DNA from: Alphaproteobacteria bacterium
GTDB lineage: Bacteria > Pseudomonadota > Alphaproteobacteria > MPNO01 > UBA830
Direction of reading: 5' to 3'
DNA length: 64,000 nucleotides
Assembly: GCA_022822405.1 (NCBI GenBank)
Contig: JAJEBT010000007.1
Span: forward strand, 53,042-117,041
Below the pieces are notes generated by a model, which saw nothing but the letters and a program-made list of their open reading frames with translations, did no database searches and was not told the DNA's origin. The first letter of the stretch is position 1. Each line of letters opens with the position of its first letter. The translations under genes and the position numbers were made by a program. This document shows, in pieces, positions 10,289 to 20,551 of the stretch.

Positions 10289-11922
10289 CAGACGCGGCAG
10301 CACGGATGACCGGCGGCGAGGCGATCGTCGACGCGCTGGCGCGTCACGGCGTCGACACCGTGTTCGGGATTCCAGGCGTCCAGCTCGATCCGCTGTTCGC
10401 CGCGCTTCACGATGCGCGGAACCGCATCCGGGTCATCCACACGCGTCACGAGCAGGGAGCCGGCTACATGGCGCTGGGCTACGCCATGGCGACGGGCCGG
10501 CCAGGCACCGCGATCGTCGTTCCCGGGCCGGGGCTGCTCAACGCGTCGTCCGCGATCGCAACCGCGTACGCCGTGAATGCGCCGCTCCTGTGCGTCGCCG
10601 GCCAGATCCCCTCCCGACTGATCGGCAAGGGGACCGGACAACTCCACGAGATTCCCGACCAGCTGGGACTAGCGCGCGGACTCACGAAATGGGCGGCGCG
10701 CATGGACACGCCCAGCGACGCGCCGAAGGTCGTCGAGGAAGCCTTTCGCCGGCTCATGAGCGGCCGCAAGCGACCGGTGGCGATAGAGATGGCGATGGAC
10801 GTCATGCGCGCGGAAGCCGACTTGCAGCCGGTCGACCCCGGACCGGACAGCACCGCCGCCGCCCCCGACCCCGATGACGTCGAAGCCGCGGCGCGACTCC
10901 TCGGCGGCGCGCAGAGGCCGCTCATCATCGCCGGCGGCGGTGCCGCCGATGCCGGTGCCGGACTCGCCGCGCTTGCCGAGATGCTGCAGGCGCCGGTGGT
11001 CATGACGCGCGGCGCGCTCGGCGCCGTCAGTTCGCGCCACCCCCTGGCGCTCACCCCGCCGCACGGCCACCGGCTCTGGCGGGACGCGGACGTGGTCCTC
11101 GGCGTCGGCACGCGGCTCGTGCCCATGGTCCCTGTCTGGGGGACAGATGATGAACTCAAGGTGGTGCACCTCGACATCGACGCCGGAGAAATCGGCCGCA
11201 ACCATACGCCGGCCGCGTCGATCTGCGCCGACGCGGCGGCAGGCCTGGAAGCGCTTCTCGACGCGGTGCCGCGCCACAATCGCGCCCGCGCATCACGCAC
11301 CGACGAGATCGCGGCGCTGAGGTCGGCCCTCCAGAAAGAGTTCGACCGGCTCGATCCGCAGGTGCCGATACTGAAGGCGATCCGGCGTGCGCTGCCCGAA
11401 GACGGGATCTTCGTCGAGGAGTTGACGCAGCCCGGCTATGTCGCCCGGCTCGTCTTTCCGGTCTACCACCCGCGCACCTACATCCATCCCGGCTACCAGG
11501 GGACGCTCGGCTATGCGGCCCCGACTGCCATGGGCGCCAAGATCGGACGGCCGGACCGCAAGGTGCTGGCGATCTCGGGTGACGGCGGGTTCATGTTCAA
11601 CGTGCAGGAGCTGGCGACCGCGGCGCAGCACGGCATCGATCTCGTGCTGGTGCTGTTCAACGACGGTGCCTACGGGAACGTCAAGCGCTTCCAGCAGCAG
11701 CTGTTCGACGGCAAGGAAATCGCGGTCGACCTGAAGAATCCCGACTTCATGAAACTCGCCGACGCCTTCGGAATCCAGGGGTTGCGTGCGAAGAGCCCGC
11801 CCGAACTCGAACGCGCCATCGCCCGGGGCTTCGATACCCCCGGCCCGACGCTCATCGAGTATCCGATCGGCGAGGTGCCCGACCCGTGGCATCTCGTTCA
11901 GCCGGGGAAGATACGCGGATAG
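10285..11922 (+). CDS. Thiamine-pyrophosphate-binding enzyme (acetolactate synthase-like)
   Basis: 545 aa; GVDTVFGIPGVQLDPLF, RHEQGAGYMALGYA, TPP motif GDGGFMFNVQELATAAQHGIDLVLVLFNDGAYGN. Confidence 0.88.
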   Translation: MTDAAARMTGGEAIVDALARHGVDTVFGIPGVQLDPLFAALHDARNRIRVIHTRHEQGAGYMALGYAMATGRPGTAIVVPGPGLLNASSAIATAYAVNAPLLCVAGQIPSRLIGKGTGQLHEIPDQLGLARGLTKWAARMDTPSDAPKVVEEAFRRLMSGRKRPVAIEMAMDVMRAEADLQPVDPGPDSTAAAPDPDDVEAAARLLGGAQRPLIIAGGGAADAGAGLAALAEMLQAPVVMTRGALGAVSSRHPLALTPPHGHRLWRDADVVLGVGTRLVPMVPVWGTDDELKVVHLDIDAGEIGRNHTPAASICADAAAGLEALLDAVPRHNRARASRTDEIAALRSALQKEFDRLDPQVPILKAIRRALPEDGIFVEELTQPGYVARLVFPVYHPRTYIHPGYQGTLGYAAPTAMGAKIGRPDRKVLAISGDGGFMFNVQELATAAQHGIDLVLVLFNDGAYGNVKRFQQQLFDGKEIAVDLKNPDFMKLADAFGIQGLRAKSPPELERAIARGFDTPGPTLIEYPIGEVPDPWHLVQPGKIRG

Positions 11923-11967
11923 GCGGGGTTTCGCGTCCGGGCCGCGCGGCGCCGGAAACCCGGGGCG

Positions 11968-12708
11968 TCAGGCCGCGGCCTGCTCCGAGGCGCCGGGCAG
12001 GGACATGAGCCGCCCGTAGCCGGACACCACATCGTCGAGGCCGATCTTGCGAAGCGCGTGCCACAGCGTCGCCTGGTTGCTGGTGACGACCGGCTTGTCG
12101 ATCTCGTTCTCGATCGCGTCGATCGCCACGGCCGCCCGCACCGCGGTGCAGCTGATGAACGCCGCGTCCGATTCCGGTTGATCCTGCATCCGCACGCGCC
12201 GCTGCCACTCCTCGGGTTCGACCGCGAGCATCGCCCCGCCATCGCCCGAGATCCCCATCGCGGTATCGGACAGCACCTCGATGCCGTGCGACTTCAGGAA
12301 CACGGTTTCGCGGTCGTTGACGACCTGTTTATACGGCGTAGTGAGCGTGATCTTCCGCGCCCCGACGGCGTGGAACGCGTCGAGGCATCCCTTCGATGTC
12401 GAGGTTGCGGCCCGGCCCGTGGCGTCCTCGATGCGGCCGATGATCTCATCGTCGAAACCGGGCGCGAACATCGACGCCGCGGTGCAGTGGAACACGATCA
12501 GGTCGACACCCGCGTCCGCAAGCAGCTCGGCGCCCTGCTCGAGGCTCGAGACCATCTCGCGGACATGCTCCGAGGCGCTGGACCGCAGCCGCAGCCGCGT
12601 CGTGTGCATTGACACGCCCGGCGGCAGCATCGCCGCCATGTCCGGTTCGGCGGCCCTGTTCACGGATGGCAGCAGCATGCCGATCCTGGCGCGGGTTCCG
12701 TAATTCAT
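11968..12708 (-). CDS. Asp/Glu/hydantoin racemase-superfamily protein (maleate isomerase/arylmalonate decarboxylase-like)
   Basis: MNYGTRARIGMLLPSVNRAAEPDMAAMLPPGVSMHTTRLRL...FHCTAASM...ISCTAVRA paired Cys motifs. Confidence 0.8.
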   Translation of the reverse strand: MNYGTRARIGMLLPSVNRAAEPDMAAMLPPGVSMHTTRLRLRSSASEHVREMVSSLEQGAELLADAGVDLIVFHCTAASMFAPGFDDEIIGRIEDATGRAATSTSKGCLDAFHAVGARKITLTTPYKQVVNDRETVFLKSHGIEVLSDTAMGISGDGGAMLAVEPEEWQRRVRMQDQPESDAAFISCTAVRAAVAIDAIENEIDKPVVTSNQATLWHALRKIGLDDVVSGYGRLMSLPGASEQAAA

Positions 12709-12734
12709 TCTGGCCTCCCCCCGGGGCTCCGGCG

Positions 12735-13172
12735 CTACAGCTTGATGTAGTCGGCCAAATTGGGCTGGCCCGGGATCCTCTCGATTTCCGGGTCCATGTG
12801 GACCCAGGGAAGCGCCCTGTCGGCCCAGATGTTGAGCTGGATCGGGACCACGCCCGGATCGTCGAGCGTCCCGGCATAGACCACCCTGAGATGCGGCCGC
12901 GCGACCGACGCCGAGTAGAGCACCGTCCCGCACATGTCGCAGAAGTTCACGGTGATCGCGTTGCCGCTGTCGGCGATCCGCGTCCGGGCCTTCGGCGACC
13001 CCTTCACCAGTTCGAATGCCTCGGCGCGAACTTGCATCGAGATCCCGAAGGCACTACCGGTCCGCCGCTGGCATTCCGTGCAGTGGCAGCAATAGGAAAG
13101 CAGCGGCTCCTGGGTGACGTTGTAGCGGATTTCGCCGCAGGCGCAGCCGCCGTCACGGGATAGTTCGGCCAT
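12735..13172 (-). CDS. GFA (glutathione-dependent formaldehyde-activating)-family protein
   Basis: GGCACGEIRYNV...CCHCTECQRRTGSAF...FCDMCGTVLY zinc-binding pattern. Confidence 0.88.
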   Translation of the reverse strand: MAELSRDGGCACGEIRYNVTQEPLLSYCCHCTECQRRTGSAFGISMQVRAEAFELVKGSPKARTRIADSGNAITVNFCDMCGTVLYSASVARPHLRVVYAGTLDDPGVVPIQLNIWADRALPWVHMDPEIERIPGQPNLADYIKL

Positions 13173-13309
13173 GGCGGCACCTCCCCCTTGTCGCACGGAC
13201 GGATGGTATCGCTCGCCGTGCGGCCTGTCCATCGCGGGTACGGTCGCGGCGGCGCGGCGGACTCCGGTCGCATGGTTGATTTCCCGCCCCTATCATCTAG
13301 GGTCCGGTC

Positions 13310-14356
13310 ATGTTCATGAAGAACTGTTGGTATGCGGCAGCCTATTCCGGTGAACTGGAAGGCGGCAGTCCGCTCGGCCGGACGCTGCTCAACGAACCGG
13401 TCGTCATGTACCGCACCTCGGACGGGACCGCGGTCGCGCTTGAGGACCGGTGCTGCCACCGCCACTTACCCCTTTCGCTCGGCACCGTCATCGGCGACCG
13501 CGTGCAGTGCGGATATCACGGCCTGGAATTCGATGCGAAAGGACAGTGTATCGCCGTTCCAGGCCAGTCGCGCGTGCCGCCCGGCGCCACGATCAGGAGC
13601 TGGCCGCTGGTCGAGAGGCACGGCTTTCTGTGGATCTGGATGGGCGATCCCGGTGCCGCCGACGAGTCCCTGATCCCCGACTGGTGGTGGACCGGCGATC
13701 CGGGCTGGGGATTCAATCCCGGACCACTGCTCCACATCCGCTGCAACTACGAGCTGGTGACTGACAACCTTCTCGACCTGTCCCATCTCGGCTATGTCCA
13801 CAAGCAGACTCTCGGCAATGACGCCATCGTGGATTTTCCGGTGAAGACGGAGAGGGCCGACAACATGGTCCGGATGACCCGCTGGATCGTCGACCGCCCG
13901 GCACCGCCGCTGTTCCAGAAGGCCGGCGGGTTCGACGGCATGGTCGACCGCTGGCAGATCGTCGAGAGCCGGCCGCCCGGCCACACGATCGTCTACGCGG
14001 GGTGCGGGCCGACGGGCACCGGCACGCCCGAGGGCCCTCGGGAATACGACGAGGGCATCCACATACGCGCGCTCAATGCGCCGACGCCGGAGACCGACAC
14101 CTCGACCTTCTATTTCTATGGCCACGTTTGGGATTTCCGTCTCGACGACGCCGCCTGGAAACAGGAGATGTATGACGGCTTCCTGCAGACGTTCCTCGAG
14201 GACGTCGCGATCCTCGAGGCGCAACAGCAATCGATCGACCGGGATCCCGGGCGCGGCTGGATCGACCTCGCCGTCGACGCGCCGTCGCTCGCGGCGCGGC
14301 GGCAACTCGAGGCACGGATCGGGCTCGAGGCGGAGAACGGGACAGGTCGCGCCTGA
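13310..14356 (+). CDS. Rieske aromatic ring-hydroxylating oxygenase alpha subunit (VanA-like), copy 1
   Basis: 348 aa; Rieske CCHRHLPLSLGTVIGDRVQCGYHGLEFD; mononuclear Fe region DNLLDLSHLGYVH. Confidence 0.88.
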   Translation: MFMKNCWYAAAYSGELEGGSPLGRTLLNEPVVMYRTSDGTAVALEDRCCHRHLPLSLGTVIGDRVQCGYHGLEFDAKGQCIAVPGQSRVPPGATIRSWPLVERHGFLWIWMGDPGAADESLIPDWWWTGDPGWGFNPGPLLHIRCNYELVTDNLLDLSHLGYVHKQTLGNDAIVDFPVKTERADNMVRMTRWIVDRPAPPLFQKAGGFDGMVDRWQIVESRPPGHTIVYAGCGPTGTGTPEGPREYDEGIHIRALNAPTPETDTSTFYFYGHVWDFRLDDAAWKQEMYDGFLQTFLEDVAILEAQQQSIDRDPGRGWIDLAVDAPSLAARRQLEARIGLEAENGTGRA

Positions 14357-14400
14357 TCAGCTAGACTGGCGGCGCGGTAAACGGCTTTGGGAGAAATCTC

Positions 14401-15450
14401 ATGTTCTTGCGGAATGCATGGTATGTCGGCGCCTGGGGCACGGAAGTCGGCCGTCAGAACCTTCTTCGGCGCACGCTCCTGAACGAACCCGTCATGTTCT
14501 GGCGGCAGGAGGACGGAACCCCGGTCGCCCTTGCCGACAAGTGCGCGCACCGCCATGCGCCGCTGTCCGCGGGGCAACTGGTCGGGGACGCGATAGAATG
14601 CCCCTATCACGGCCTCACCTATGATGCCAGCGGGGCGTGCATCCGGGTGCCCGGGCAGTCGACGGTTCCGCCGAACTGCCGCGTACATTCCTATCCCGTG
14701 GTCGAACGCTACCAGTGGATCTGGGTGTGGATGGGCGATCCGGCGCTCGCCAATCCCGACGACATCGAGGACTTCCATTGGATGGACCATCCCGAGTGGC
14801 GCGCCAAGGGCGAGCTGATGCACCTCAAGGCGAATTACAAGCTGCTGGTCGAAAACCTCCTCGACCTTTCCCACCTGAGCTTCATCCACAAGACGACGCT
14901 CGGCACCAACGCGGTCGCTGAGACCCCGATGCAGTTCGACCGCAGTGACCGCCACGTCACCGTCACCCGCTGGATCATGGACTCGCCGGCTCCACCGTTC
15001 TTCCAGAAGGCCGGCGGCTTCACGCCCGAAGAGCATGTCGACCGCTGGCAGCACATCACCTGGACGCCGCCAGCATTCGTCAGGCTGGACATCGGCTCAG
15101 CGCGCGCGAATACCGGCGCGGTCGACGGCGACCGATCGCAGGGCTTCACGATGCGGAACCTCAACGCGATCACGCCCGAGACCGAGAAGACGACGCACTA
15201 TTTCTGGGCGCAGGCGCACGATTTCCGGATCGACGAGCCGTGGATCACGGACCTTCTGGTGCAGAACATCCACGAAGCCTTCCTGGAGGACCTCTGGATC
15301 ATCGGGCTGCAGCAGGAGAACGTCGACAGCGGAACCACGCTCCCTCGCATCGACATCAACCACGACGGTGGCGGGCTGCAGGCGATACGCAACCTCGACA
15401 GGATGATTGCCGAGGAAAACAACCCGGCGGTGGCCCAAGCCGCAGAGTGA
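14401..15450 (+). CDS. Rieske aromatic ring-hydroxylating oxygenase alpha subunit (VanA-like), copy 2
   Basis: 349 aa; Rieske CAHRHAPLSAGQLVGDAIECPYHGLTYD; ENLLDLSHLSFIH. Confidence 0.88.
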   Translation: MFLRNAWYVGAWGTEVGRQNLLRRTLLNEPVMFWRQEDGTPVALADKCAHRHAPLSAGQLVGDAIECPYHGLTYDASGACIRVPGQSTVPPNCRVHSYPVVERYQWIWVWMGDPALANPDDIEDFHWMDHPEWRAKGELMHLKANYKLLVENLLDLSHLSFIHKTTLGTNAVAETPMQFDRSDRHVTVTRWIMDSPAPPFFQKAGGFTPEEHVDRWQHITWTPPAFVRLDIGSARANTGAVDGDRSQGFTMRNLNAITPETEKTTHYFWAQAHDFRIDEPWITDLLVQNIHEAFLEDLWIIGLQQENVDSGTTLPRIDINHDGGGLQAIRNLDRMIAEENNPAVAQAAE

Positions 15451-15711
15451 CTTCGCGGCACGGCTGCGCCCTCCGACGCCGCGCGGACTCGTCCGGGATC
15501 GATACAGCCGCTCCGTTTGACCCGTCGGGACGCTGTCTGCCGAACGGCGGCGGCATGGTGTCAGCGAAATTTCGCCGCACGAAAGAGTAGCGGACTCTCC
15601 GAACCAGATCGGGGCGCGGCGTTGCCATGGATGTGCAAGACGGGCCGGAATCCGACCCGAGGCCGCTCATGGGCACGGGCGAGCGAGCCCACCGCTCCAG
15701 CGTGTATCGGA

Positions 15712-15731
15712 CCGGGCGCCGAAGCGCCCGG
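15712..15731. terminator. GC-rich hairpin between convergent genes
   Basis: Perfect 8-bp stem CCGGGCGC-CGAA-GCGCCCGG between the Rieske gene and the Bax-inhibitor gene; no clear U-tract. Confidence 0.4.
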
Positions 15732-15758
15732 CCGGAAAGTCCAGGTGCTGCTTGCTCC

Positions 15759-16517
15759 TCAGCGGCGTTCGCCGAACAGATAGAGCAGCATGATGAACAG
15801 GTTGATGAAGTCCAGATAGAGCTTGAGCGCGCCGTAGATCGCCAGCTTGTTCTTCGACTCGGCGTCGAAGCGCTCCGCGTACTCGTTCTTGATGTTCTGC
15901 GTGTCGTAGGCCGTGAGCCCGGCGAAGACGAGAACGCCGATCACCGAAATCGCGAACTGCAGCGCGGAACTGCCGACGAACATGTTCACCACCGCGGCGA
16001 TCACGATCCCGATCACCCCCATGATGAGGAACGAGCCCCAGCCGGACAGGTCCTTCTTGGTCGTGTAACCCCACAGGCTGAGGCCGGCGAAGGCCGCCGC
16101 GGAGATGAAGAAGACCCGCGCGATGCTCTCGTAGGTGAAGGTGAACAGGATGGTTGCGAGCGAAACCCCCATCAGCGCTGCGTAGACCCAGAAGACCCCC
16201 TGGGCCGTGGACGACTTCATCGCGTGGATCCGCGCACTGAGGAAGAACACCAGAGCAAGCGGAGCAAGCACGATGACCCACTTGAGGCCGGTCCCGAACA
16301 GGGTCTGGCCGAACTGGGTGAAGGCGACGGGCTGTCCTGTGGCGTTCGTGACCACCGACATCTGGAAGACGATCACGGCGAAGATGCCGGTGAGCGCCAG
16401 TCCGGACGCCATGTAGTTGTAGACCCGAAGCATGTGCGCGCGCAGACCGGCATCGAACTCGGCGCGATCGACGGCGCGGACACTCCCGTATGCCTGCCTC
16501 TGCGTTGGGAAAGCCAT
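15759..16517 (-). CDS. Bax inhibitor-1/YccA-family membrane protein
   Basis: 252 aa; multiple TM segments; ALMGVSLATILFTFTYESIARVFFISAAAFAGLSLWGYTTKKDLSGWGSFLIMGVIG. Confidence 0.92.
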   Translation of the reverse strand: MAFPTQRQAYGSVRAVDRAEFDAGLRAHMLRVYNYMASGLALTGIFAVIVFQMSVVTNATGQPVAFTQFGQTLFGTGLKWVIVLAPLALVFFLSARIHAMKSSTAQGVFWVYAALMGVSLATILFTFTYESIARVFFISAAAFAGLSLWGYTTKKDLSGWGSFLIMGVIGIVIAAVVNMFVGSSALQFAISVIGVLVFAGLTAYDTQNIKNEYAERFDAESKNKLAIYGALKLYLDFINLFIMLLYLFGERR

Positions 16518-16558
16518 GTGACCCCTCTCAAGTCTGTAGAGTTTCCGTTGACAGTCAC

Positions 16559-16588
16559 ACTATATATATCGGGCCGCAGGATTATCAA
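16559..16588 (-). promoter_or_regulatory. Putative sigma70-type promoter for the Bax-inhibitor-1 gene
   Basis: Minus strand TTGATA-N18-TATAGT (overlapping TATATATA), ~45 bp upstream of the ATG. Confidence 0.4.
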
Positions 16589-16616
16589 GCCTGCAGGGGG
16601 GCGCGCTCGGCGGAAA

Positions 16617-19142
16617 TCACTGGTTGCGAAGCAACGGAGCCGCCTTCTGGCGCAAGACCTGCCAGATTCCCGCAAGCCCCAGCGAGAGCGTGATCGCGAC
16701 GGAGATGAGCACGGTTGCTGCGACTGCTTCAGGATCGTGCTGGAAGGGGAAGCGCATGACCTCGGTTACCACCGCCCAGGCCGCCGCCGAGCCGATGACC
16801 GCGGCGACAGCTGCAGTGAACAGCCCGAGAAGGCCGTATTCCAGCAGCAGCACGCCCATGATCCGCGCGCGGGTCGCACCGAGCACCTTGAGGATCACCG
16901 AATCGTACATTCGCCGGCGATGCGCCGCGGCGACGGTGCCGGCAAGCACCAGCACCCCGGCGGCAATCGCGACCGTCGCGGTCGCGCGGATCGCGGCGCC
17001 GAGCCGCGCGACAAACGCGTTCACCGTATCGAGCACGTCCCTAACCCGGATCGCCGTGACGTTGGGGAAGGCGTCGGCAACCGCGCGCTCGATGGCACGT
17101 TCGTGAACCGGGTCAGCATGGATCGTGGCAAGATGCGTCTGTGGAGCTCCCTCGAGCACGCCCGGCGAAAAGATGAAAAGGAAATTCATGCGGAGCGTCC
17201 GCCAGCGCACATTGCGCAGGTTCGCAATCTCCGCGGTCATGTTGCGCCCGAGGATATTGATCGTGATCGTGTCACCGATCCCGAGGCCCAGGTCGGCAGC
17301 CGAATTCGCCGACATGGAAACCAGCGGCGGGCCGGCATAGTCCGCGGGCCACCATTGGCCGGCGACCACGGTCTCGTCTGGCGGCAGCTCCCGCGACCAG
17401 GTGACGCCGCGGTCGCCGCGGAGGATCCAGCGCCCCTCCGGATGCACGTTTTCCGGGCGTGCGGCGGCGCCGTTCAGGCGCGTCACCCGGCCGCGCAGCA
17501 TCGGGGTGCTGCGGAGTTCGCGGAAGCCCTCGGCACTGCTGACGATCTCCTCGAACTGCCCGATCTGGTCGGTCTGGACGTCAATGAAGAAATAGCCCGG
17601 AGCCCGATCGGGCAGGCTCCTGGTAATCTGCCGCCCGAGATTGACCTCGATCAGGGCCACGGTGACGAGAACCGTCAGCCCGAGGCCGAGGGACAGGATG
17701 ACGCTGCCGGTCGGAGCACCCGGCCGGTGCAGGTTGGCCAGCGCCAGCCGGGTGGCCATGCCGCCGACCCGGTCGAGATTCCGGGCTATCCAGGCCACTA
17801 CCCGGGCGGCGGCGGCGAACAGGAGCATGGCGCCGGCGGCGCCACACACGAACCAGACGGCAATCACCGGGTCCCGCGAGGTGGTCACCGCCAGCACCGC
17901 TAGCAGCGCTAGAAGCACGACAGTGACGACCATGAACGGCCATCGCGGGAACGCCCGCGCGCGGGCCACGGTGTCGCGGAACAGGGCCGCGGCCGGCAGC
18001 TCGCAGGCCCGGGCGAGGGGCCAGATCGAGAATGCCAGCGCCGTCAGAAAACCGAAGGCGGCAGCAAGGACAAGCGGCATGGCGTAGATGTCCACCCGCG
18101 CGGCAACCGGGACGACATCCTGCACGAGATCCGCTGCCAGCGCCGGCGCCAGCCCGCCGACGGCGAGGCCGAGAATGACGCCGAGCGCCGCCATCGCCAG
18201 GATCTGGATCAGGTATATGCCGAAGATCATGGCCGACGAGGCGCCGACGCATTTCAGGGTGGCGATCGTACGCATCCTGCCTGCAAGGAAGTCGCGAACC
18301 GCGTTGCTGACGCCGACACCGCCGACGAGGAGCGCGACCAGGCCGACCAGCATCATGAACAGCGATGCCCGGCCGACGAGCCGCTTGATCGCCGGCGACG
18401 CGTCGCCGCGGTCGCGGACGGTCCACAGGGCATCGGGGAAGGCGGCGTCGAGTTCCTCCTTCCAGGATTCGAGCAGTTCCGGTTCGGCGAGCCTGACCCG
18501 GTAGAAGTACCAGACCTGGCTGCCCGGGCGGACCAGGCCGCTGTCGCCGACGGATTTCGCCGAGGCGATGAAACGCGGCCCCAGCTGCAGCGCCCGCGCG
18601 CCCGATACGCGGTCGGGCTCCCCGAGGATCTCGCCGCGGATCCGATAGGTCGCGTCCCCGATCCTGACGATGTCTCCGATTTCGATCCCGAGGCGGCGAA
18701 GCAGGGCCGGATCGGCGACGGCGCCCCATGCGCCACCGTCGCGCGCGAGGAAATCCGGATCGAAGGCCGGCTGCGTATTCAGCCGCCCGTAGAGCGGATA
18801 GGCTTCGTCGACCATCTTCATCTCGACGAGCGCGCGCCTGTCACCGGTGGCCGCGCGGGCCATCGACCGCAAGTAGACAACCCGCGAGACGTCGGCGGCG
18901 CGTTCAAGCCAGGCGCGCTGCTCGGGCGCGATGTCGCGGTGGGTCATGCGCAGCGCGGCGTCGCCGCCCAGCAGAATCGCTCCGTCCCGATCAAGTCCCG
19001 ACAGTACCGAAGAGGTCACCGAGCCGACCGACGCGATGGCGGCAACGCCGAGCGCGAGGCAGGCCAGAAAGACCCTGAACCCCCGTATTCCCCCGCGCAA
19101 CTCGCGAAAGGCGATGCGCGATGCGGTTCCGGCGCCCGTCAT
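16617..19142 (-). CDS. ABC transporter permease, FtsX/YbbP-like
   Basis: 841 aa; large extracytoplasmic loops and FtsX domains; next to the YbbA-like ATPase and TesA-like esterase. Confidence 0.88.
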   Translation of the reverse strand: MTGAGTASRIAFRELRGGIRGFRVFLACLALGVAAIASVGSVTSSVLSGLDRDGAILLGGDAALRMTHRDIAPEQRAWLERAADVSRVVYLRSMARAATGDRRALVEMKMVDEAYPLYGRLNTQPAFDPDFLARDGGAWGAVADPALLRRLGIEIGDIVRIGDATYRIRGEILGEPDRVSGARALQLGPRFIASAKSVGDSGLVRPGSQVWYFYRVRLAEPELLESWKEELDAAFPDALWTVRDRGDASPAIKRLVGRASLFMMLVGLVALLVGGVGVSNAVRDFLAGRMRTIATLKCVGASSAMIFGIYLIQILAMAALGVILGLAVGGLAPALAADLVQDVVPVAARVDIYAMPLVLAAAFGFLTALAFSIWPLARACELPAAALFRDTVARARAFPRWPFMVVTVVLLALLAVLAVTTSRDPVIAVWFVCGAAGAMLLFAAAARVVAWIARNLDRVGGMATRLALANLHRPGAPTGSVILSLGLGLTVLVTVALIEVNLGRQITRSLPDRAPGYFFIDVQTDQIGQFEEIVSSAEGFRELRSTPMLRGRVTRLNGAAARPENVHPEGRWILRGDRGVTWSRELPPDETVVAGQWWPADYAGPPLVSMSANSAADLGLGIGDTITINILGRNMTAEIANLRNVRWRTLRMNFLFIFSPGVLEGAPQTHLATIHADPVHERAIERAVADAFPNVTAIRVRDVLDTVNAFVARLGAAIRATATVAIAAGVLVLAGTVAAAHRRRMYDSVILKVLGATRARIMGVLLLEYGLLGLFTAAVAAVIGSAAAWAVVTEVMRFPFQHDPEAVAATVLISVAITLSLGLAGIWQVLRQKAAPLLRNQ

Positions 19143-19163
19143 GACTTCACGCTCCCGCCGGCC

Positions 19164-19850
19164 TCAGGCCGGCGCTGTGTCTGCGCCCACGCAGCCGTCG
19201 TCGAGATCGATGCGCCGCGCGCATCTCGCGGCCAGCGCGGGATTGTGGGTGATCAGGACAAGGGTCGCCCCGTGTTCGGCGCGCAGATCGAAGAGAATGT
19301 CGATCACCGCCTCGCCGGTCTTGCCGTCGAGATTGCCGGTGGGCTCGTCGGCGAGCAGCAGTCCCGGCTCGCATACGATTGCGCGCGCGATCGCCGTCCG
19401 CTGCTGCTCGCCGCCGGAAAGCTGGCCGGGAAAATGCGACAGGCGATGTCCGAGCCCGACCGATTTGAGGGCTTCGCTGGCACGGTCGAAGGCATCGCCA
19501 AGACCGGCAAGCTCGACCGGAATCGCGACGTTCTCCAGGGCGTTCATGGTCGGAACGAGATGAAAGTCCTGAAACACGATGCCGATATTGTCGCGCCGAA
19601 ACCGCGCCAGGCCATCCTCGTCGAGCGCGCTCAGGTCCTGGTCGGCGACCTCGACGGTGCCGGCGGTCTGGCGTTCAAGACCGCCGACCAGCATCATCAT
19701 CGAGGTCTTGCCGGATCCCGACGGCCCGGTCACGCCCACCGTCTCTCCGGTGCGTATTCCGAGATTTATTCCGTTCAGGATATTGACCGGCCCCGCCTTG
19801 CTCTCCAGTCTCAGTTCGACGTCTTCCAGACGAACCATGGTTCCGGACAT
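19164..19850 (-). CDS. ABC transporter ATP-binding protein, YbbA/LolD-like
   Basis: 228 aa; Walker [10 protein letters not shown], signature [15 protein letters not shown], Walker [13 protein letters not shown]. Confidence 0.92.
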   Translation of the reverse strand: MSGTMVRLEDVELRLESKAGPVNILNGINLGIRTGETVGVTGPSGSGKTSMMMLVGGLERQTAGTVEVADQDLSALDEDGLARFRRDNIGIVFQDFHLVPTMNALENVAIPVELAGLGDAFDRASEALKSVGLGHRLSHFPGQLSGGEQQRTAIARAIVCEPGLLLADEPTGNLDGKTGEAVIDILFDLRAEHGATLVLITHNPALAARCARRIDLDDGCVGADTAPA

Positions 19851-20550
19851 GCCGCTCTCGTCCCTTCCTGTCCCGCGCCGGCCGCTGATCGGGCGACCGC
19901 CCTCATATAGGTTGTTCCGAGGAATTCTCCAAACGGCAATGGCGGCGGCCTGCCTCGTCTCGGCGCTCGGGACCTCGCCGGCGCTGTCGCAGGCCGCGCG
20001 GCTCCTCGTGCTCGGCGACAGCCTGACGGCCGGCTACGGCCTGGCGCAGGAAGAGGCCTTTCCGGCCCGGCTCCAGGCAGAACTCCGCGACCGCGGCCTC
20101 GGGGTCGTGGTGCTCGACGGCGGGGTGTCGGGAGACACTACCGCCGGCGGATTGGCCCGGGTCAACTGGGCGCTCGCCGACGGGCCGACCCATGTGATCG
20201 TCGAGCTCGGCGCCAACGACGCGCTCCGGGGCATAGACCCGGCGACCACGCGCGCCAATCTCGACAGGCTGCTGTCGCACCTTGGCGCAGCCGGCGTGAA
20301 GATACTGCTGGCCGGCATGTATGCGCCGCCGAACTGGGGCAAGGCCTATGAGACCGCCTTCCGGCGGATATATCCCGAGCTTGCCCAAAAGCACGGCTCC
20401 GCGTTCTATCCCTTCTTCCTCGACGGCGTCGCCGCGGAGCCGGACCTCAACCAGAAAGACGGCATCCACCCCAACGCCCGTGGCGTCGACGTCATCGTTG
20501 ACCGCATGATGCCATATGTGCTCCGTTGGCTCGGTACGGGAGGAGACTGA
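19849..20550 (+). CDS. Arylesterase / TesA-like GDSL lipase (start uncertain; 19911 TTG or 19939 ATG also possible)
   Basis: GDSLTAGYGL, GGVSGDTTAGGLAR, GANDALRG, DGIHPNARGVDVIVD; signal peptide; divergent from the YbbA-like gene. Confidence 0.87.
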   Translation: MPLSSLPVPRRPLIGRPPSYRLFRGILQTAMAAACLVSALGTSPALSQAARLLVLGDSLTAGYGLAQEEAFPARLQAELRDRGLGVVVLDGGVSGDTTAGGLARVNWALADGPTHVIVELGANDALRGIDPATTRANLDRLLSHLGAAGVKILLAGMYAPPNWGKAYETAFRRIYPELAQKHGSAFYPFFLDGVAAEPDLNQKDGIHPNARGVDVIVDRMMPYVLRWLGTGGD

Positions 20551-20551
20551 C

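Noticed and set aside
15627-17903. 758-aa plus-strand ORF opposite the Bax-inhibitor and ABC permease genes
   Set aside because: Antisense shadow; highly charged Arg/His/Asp/Glu-rich sequence.
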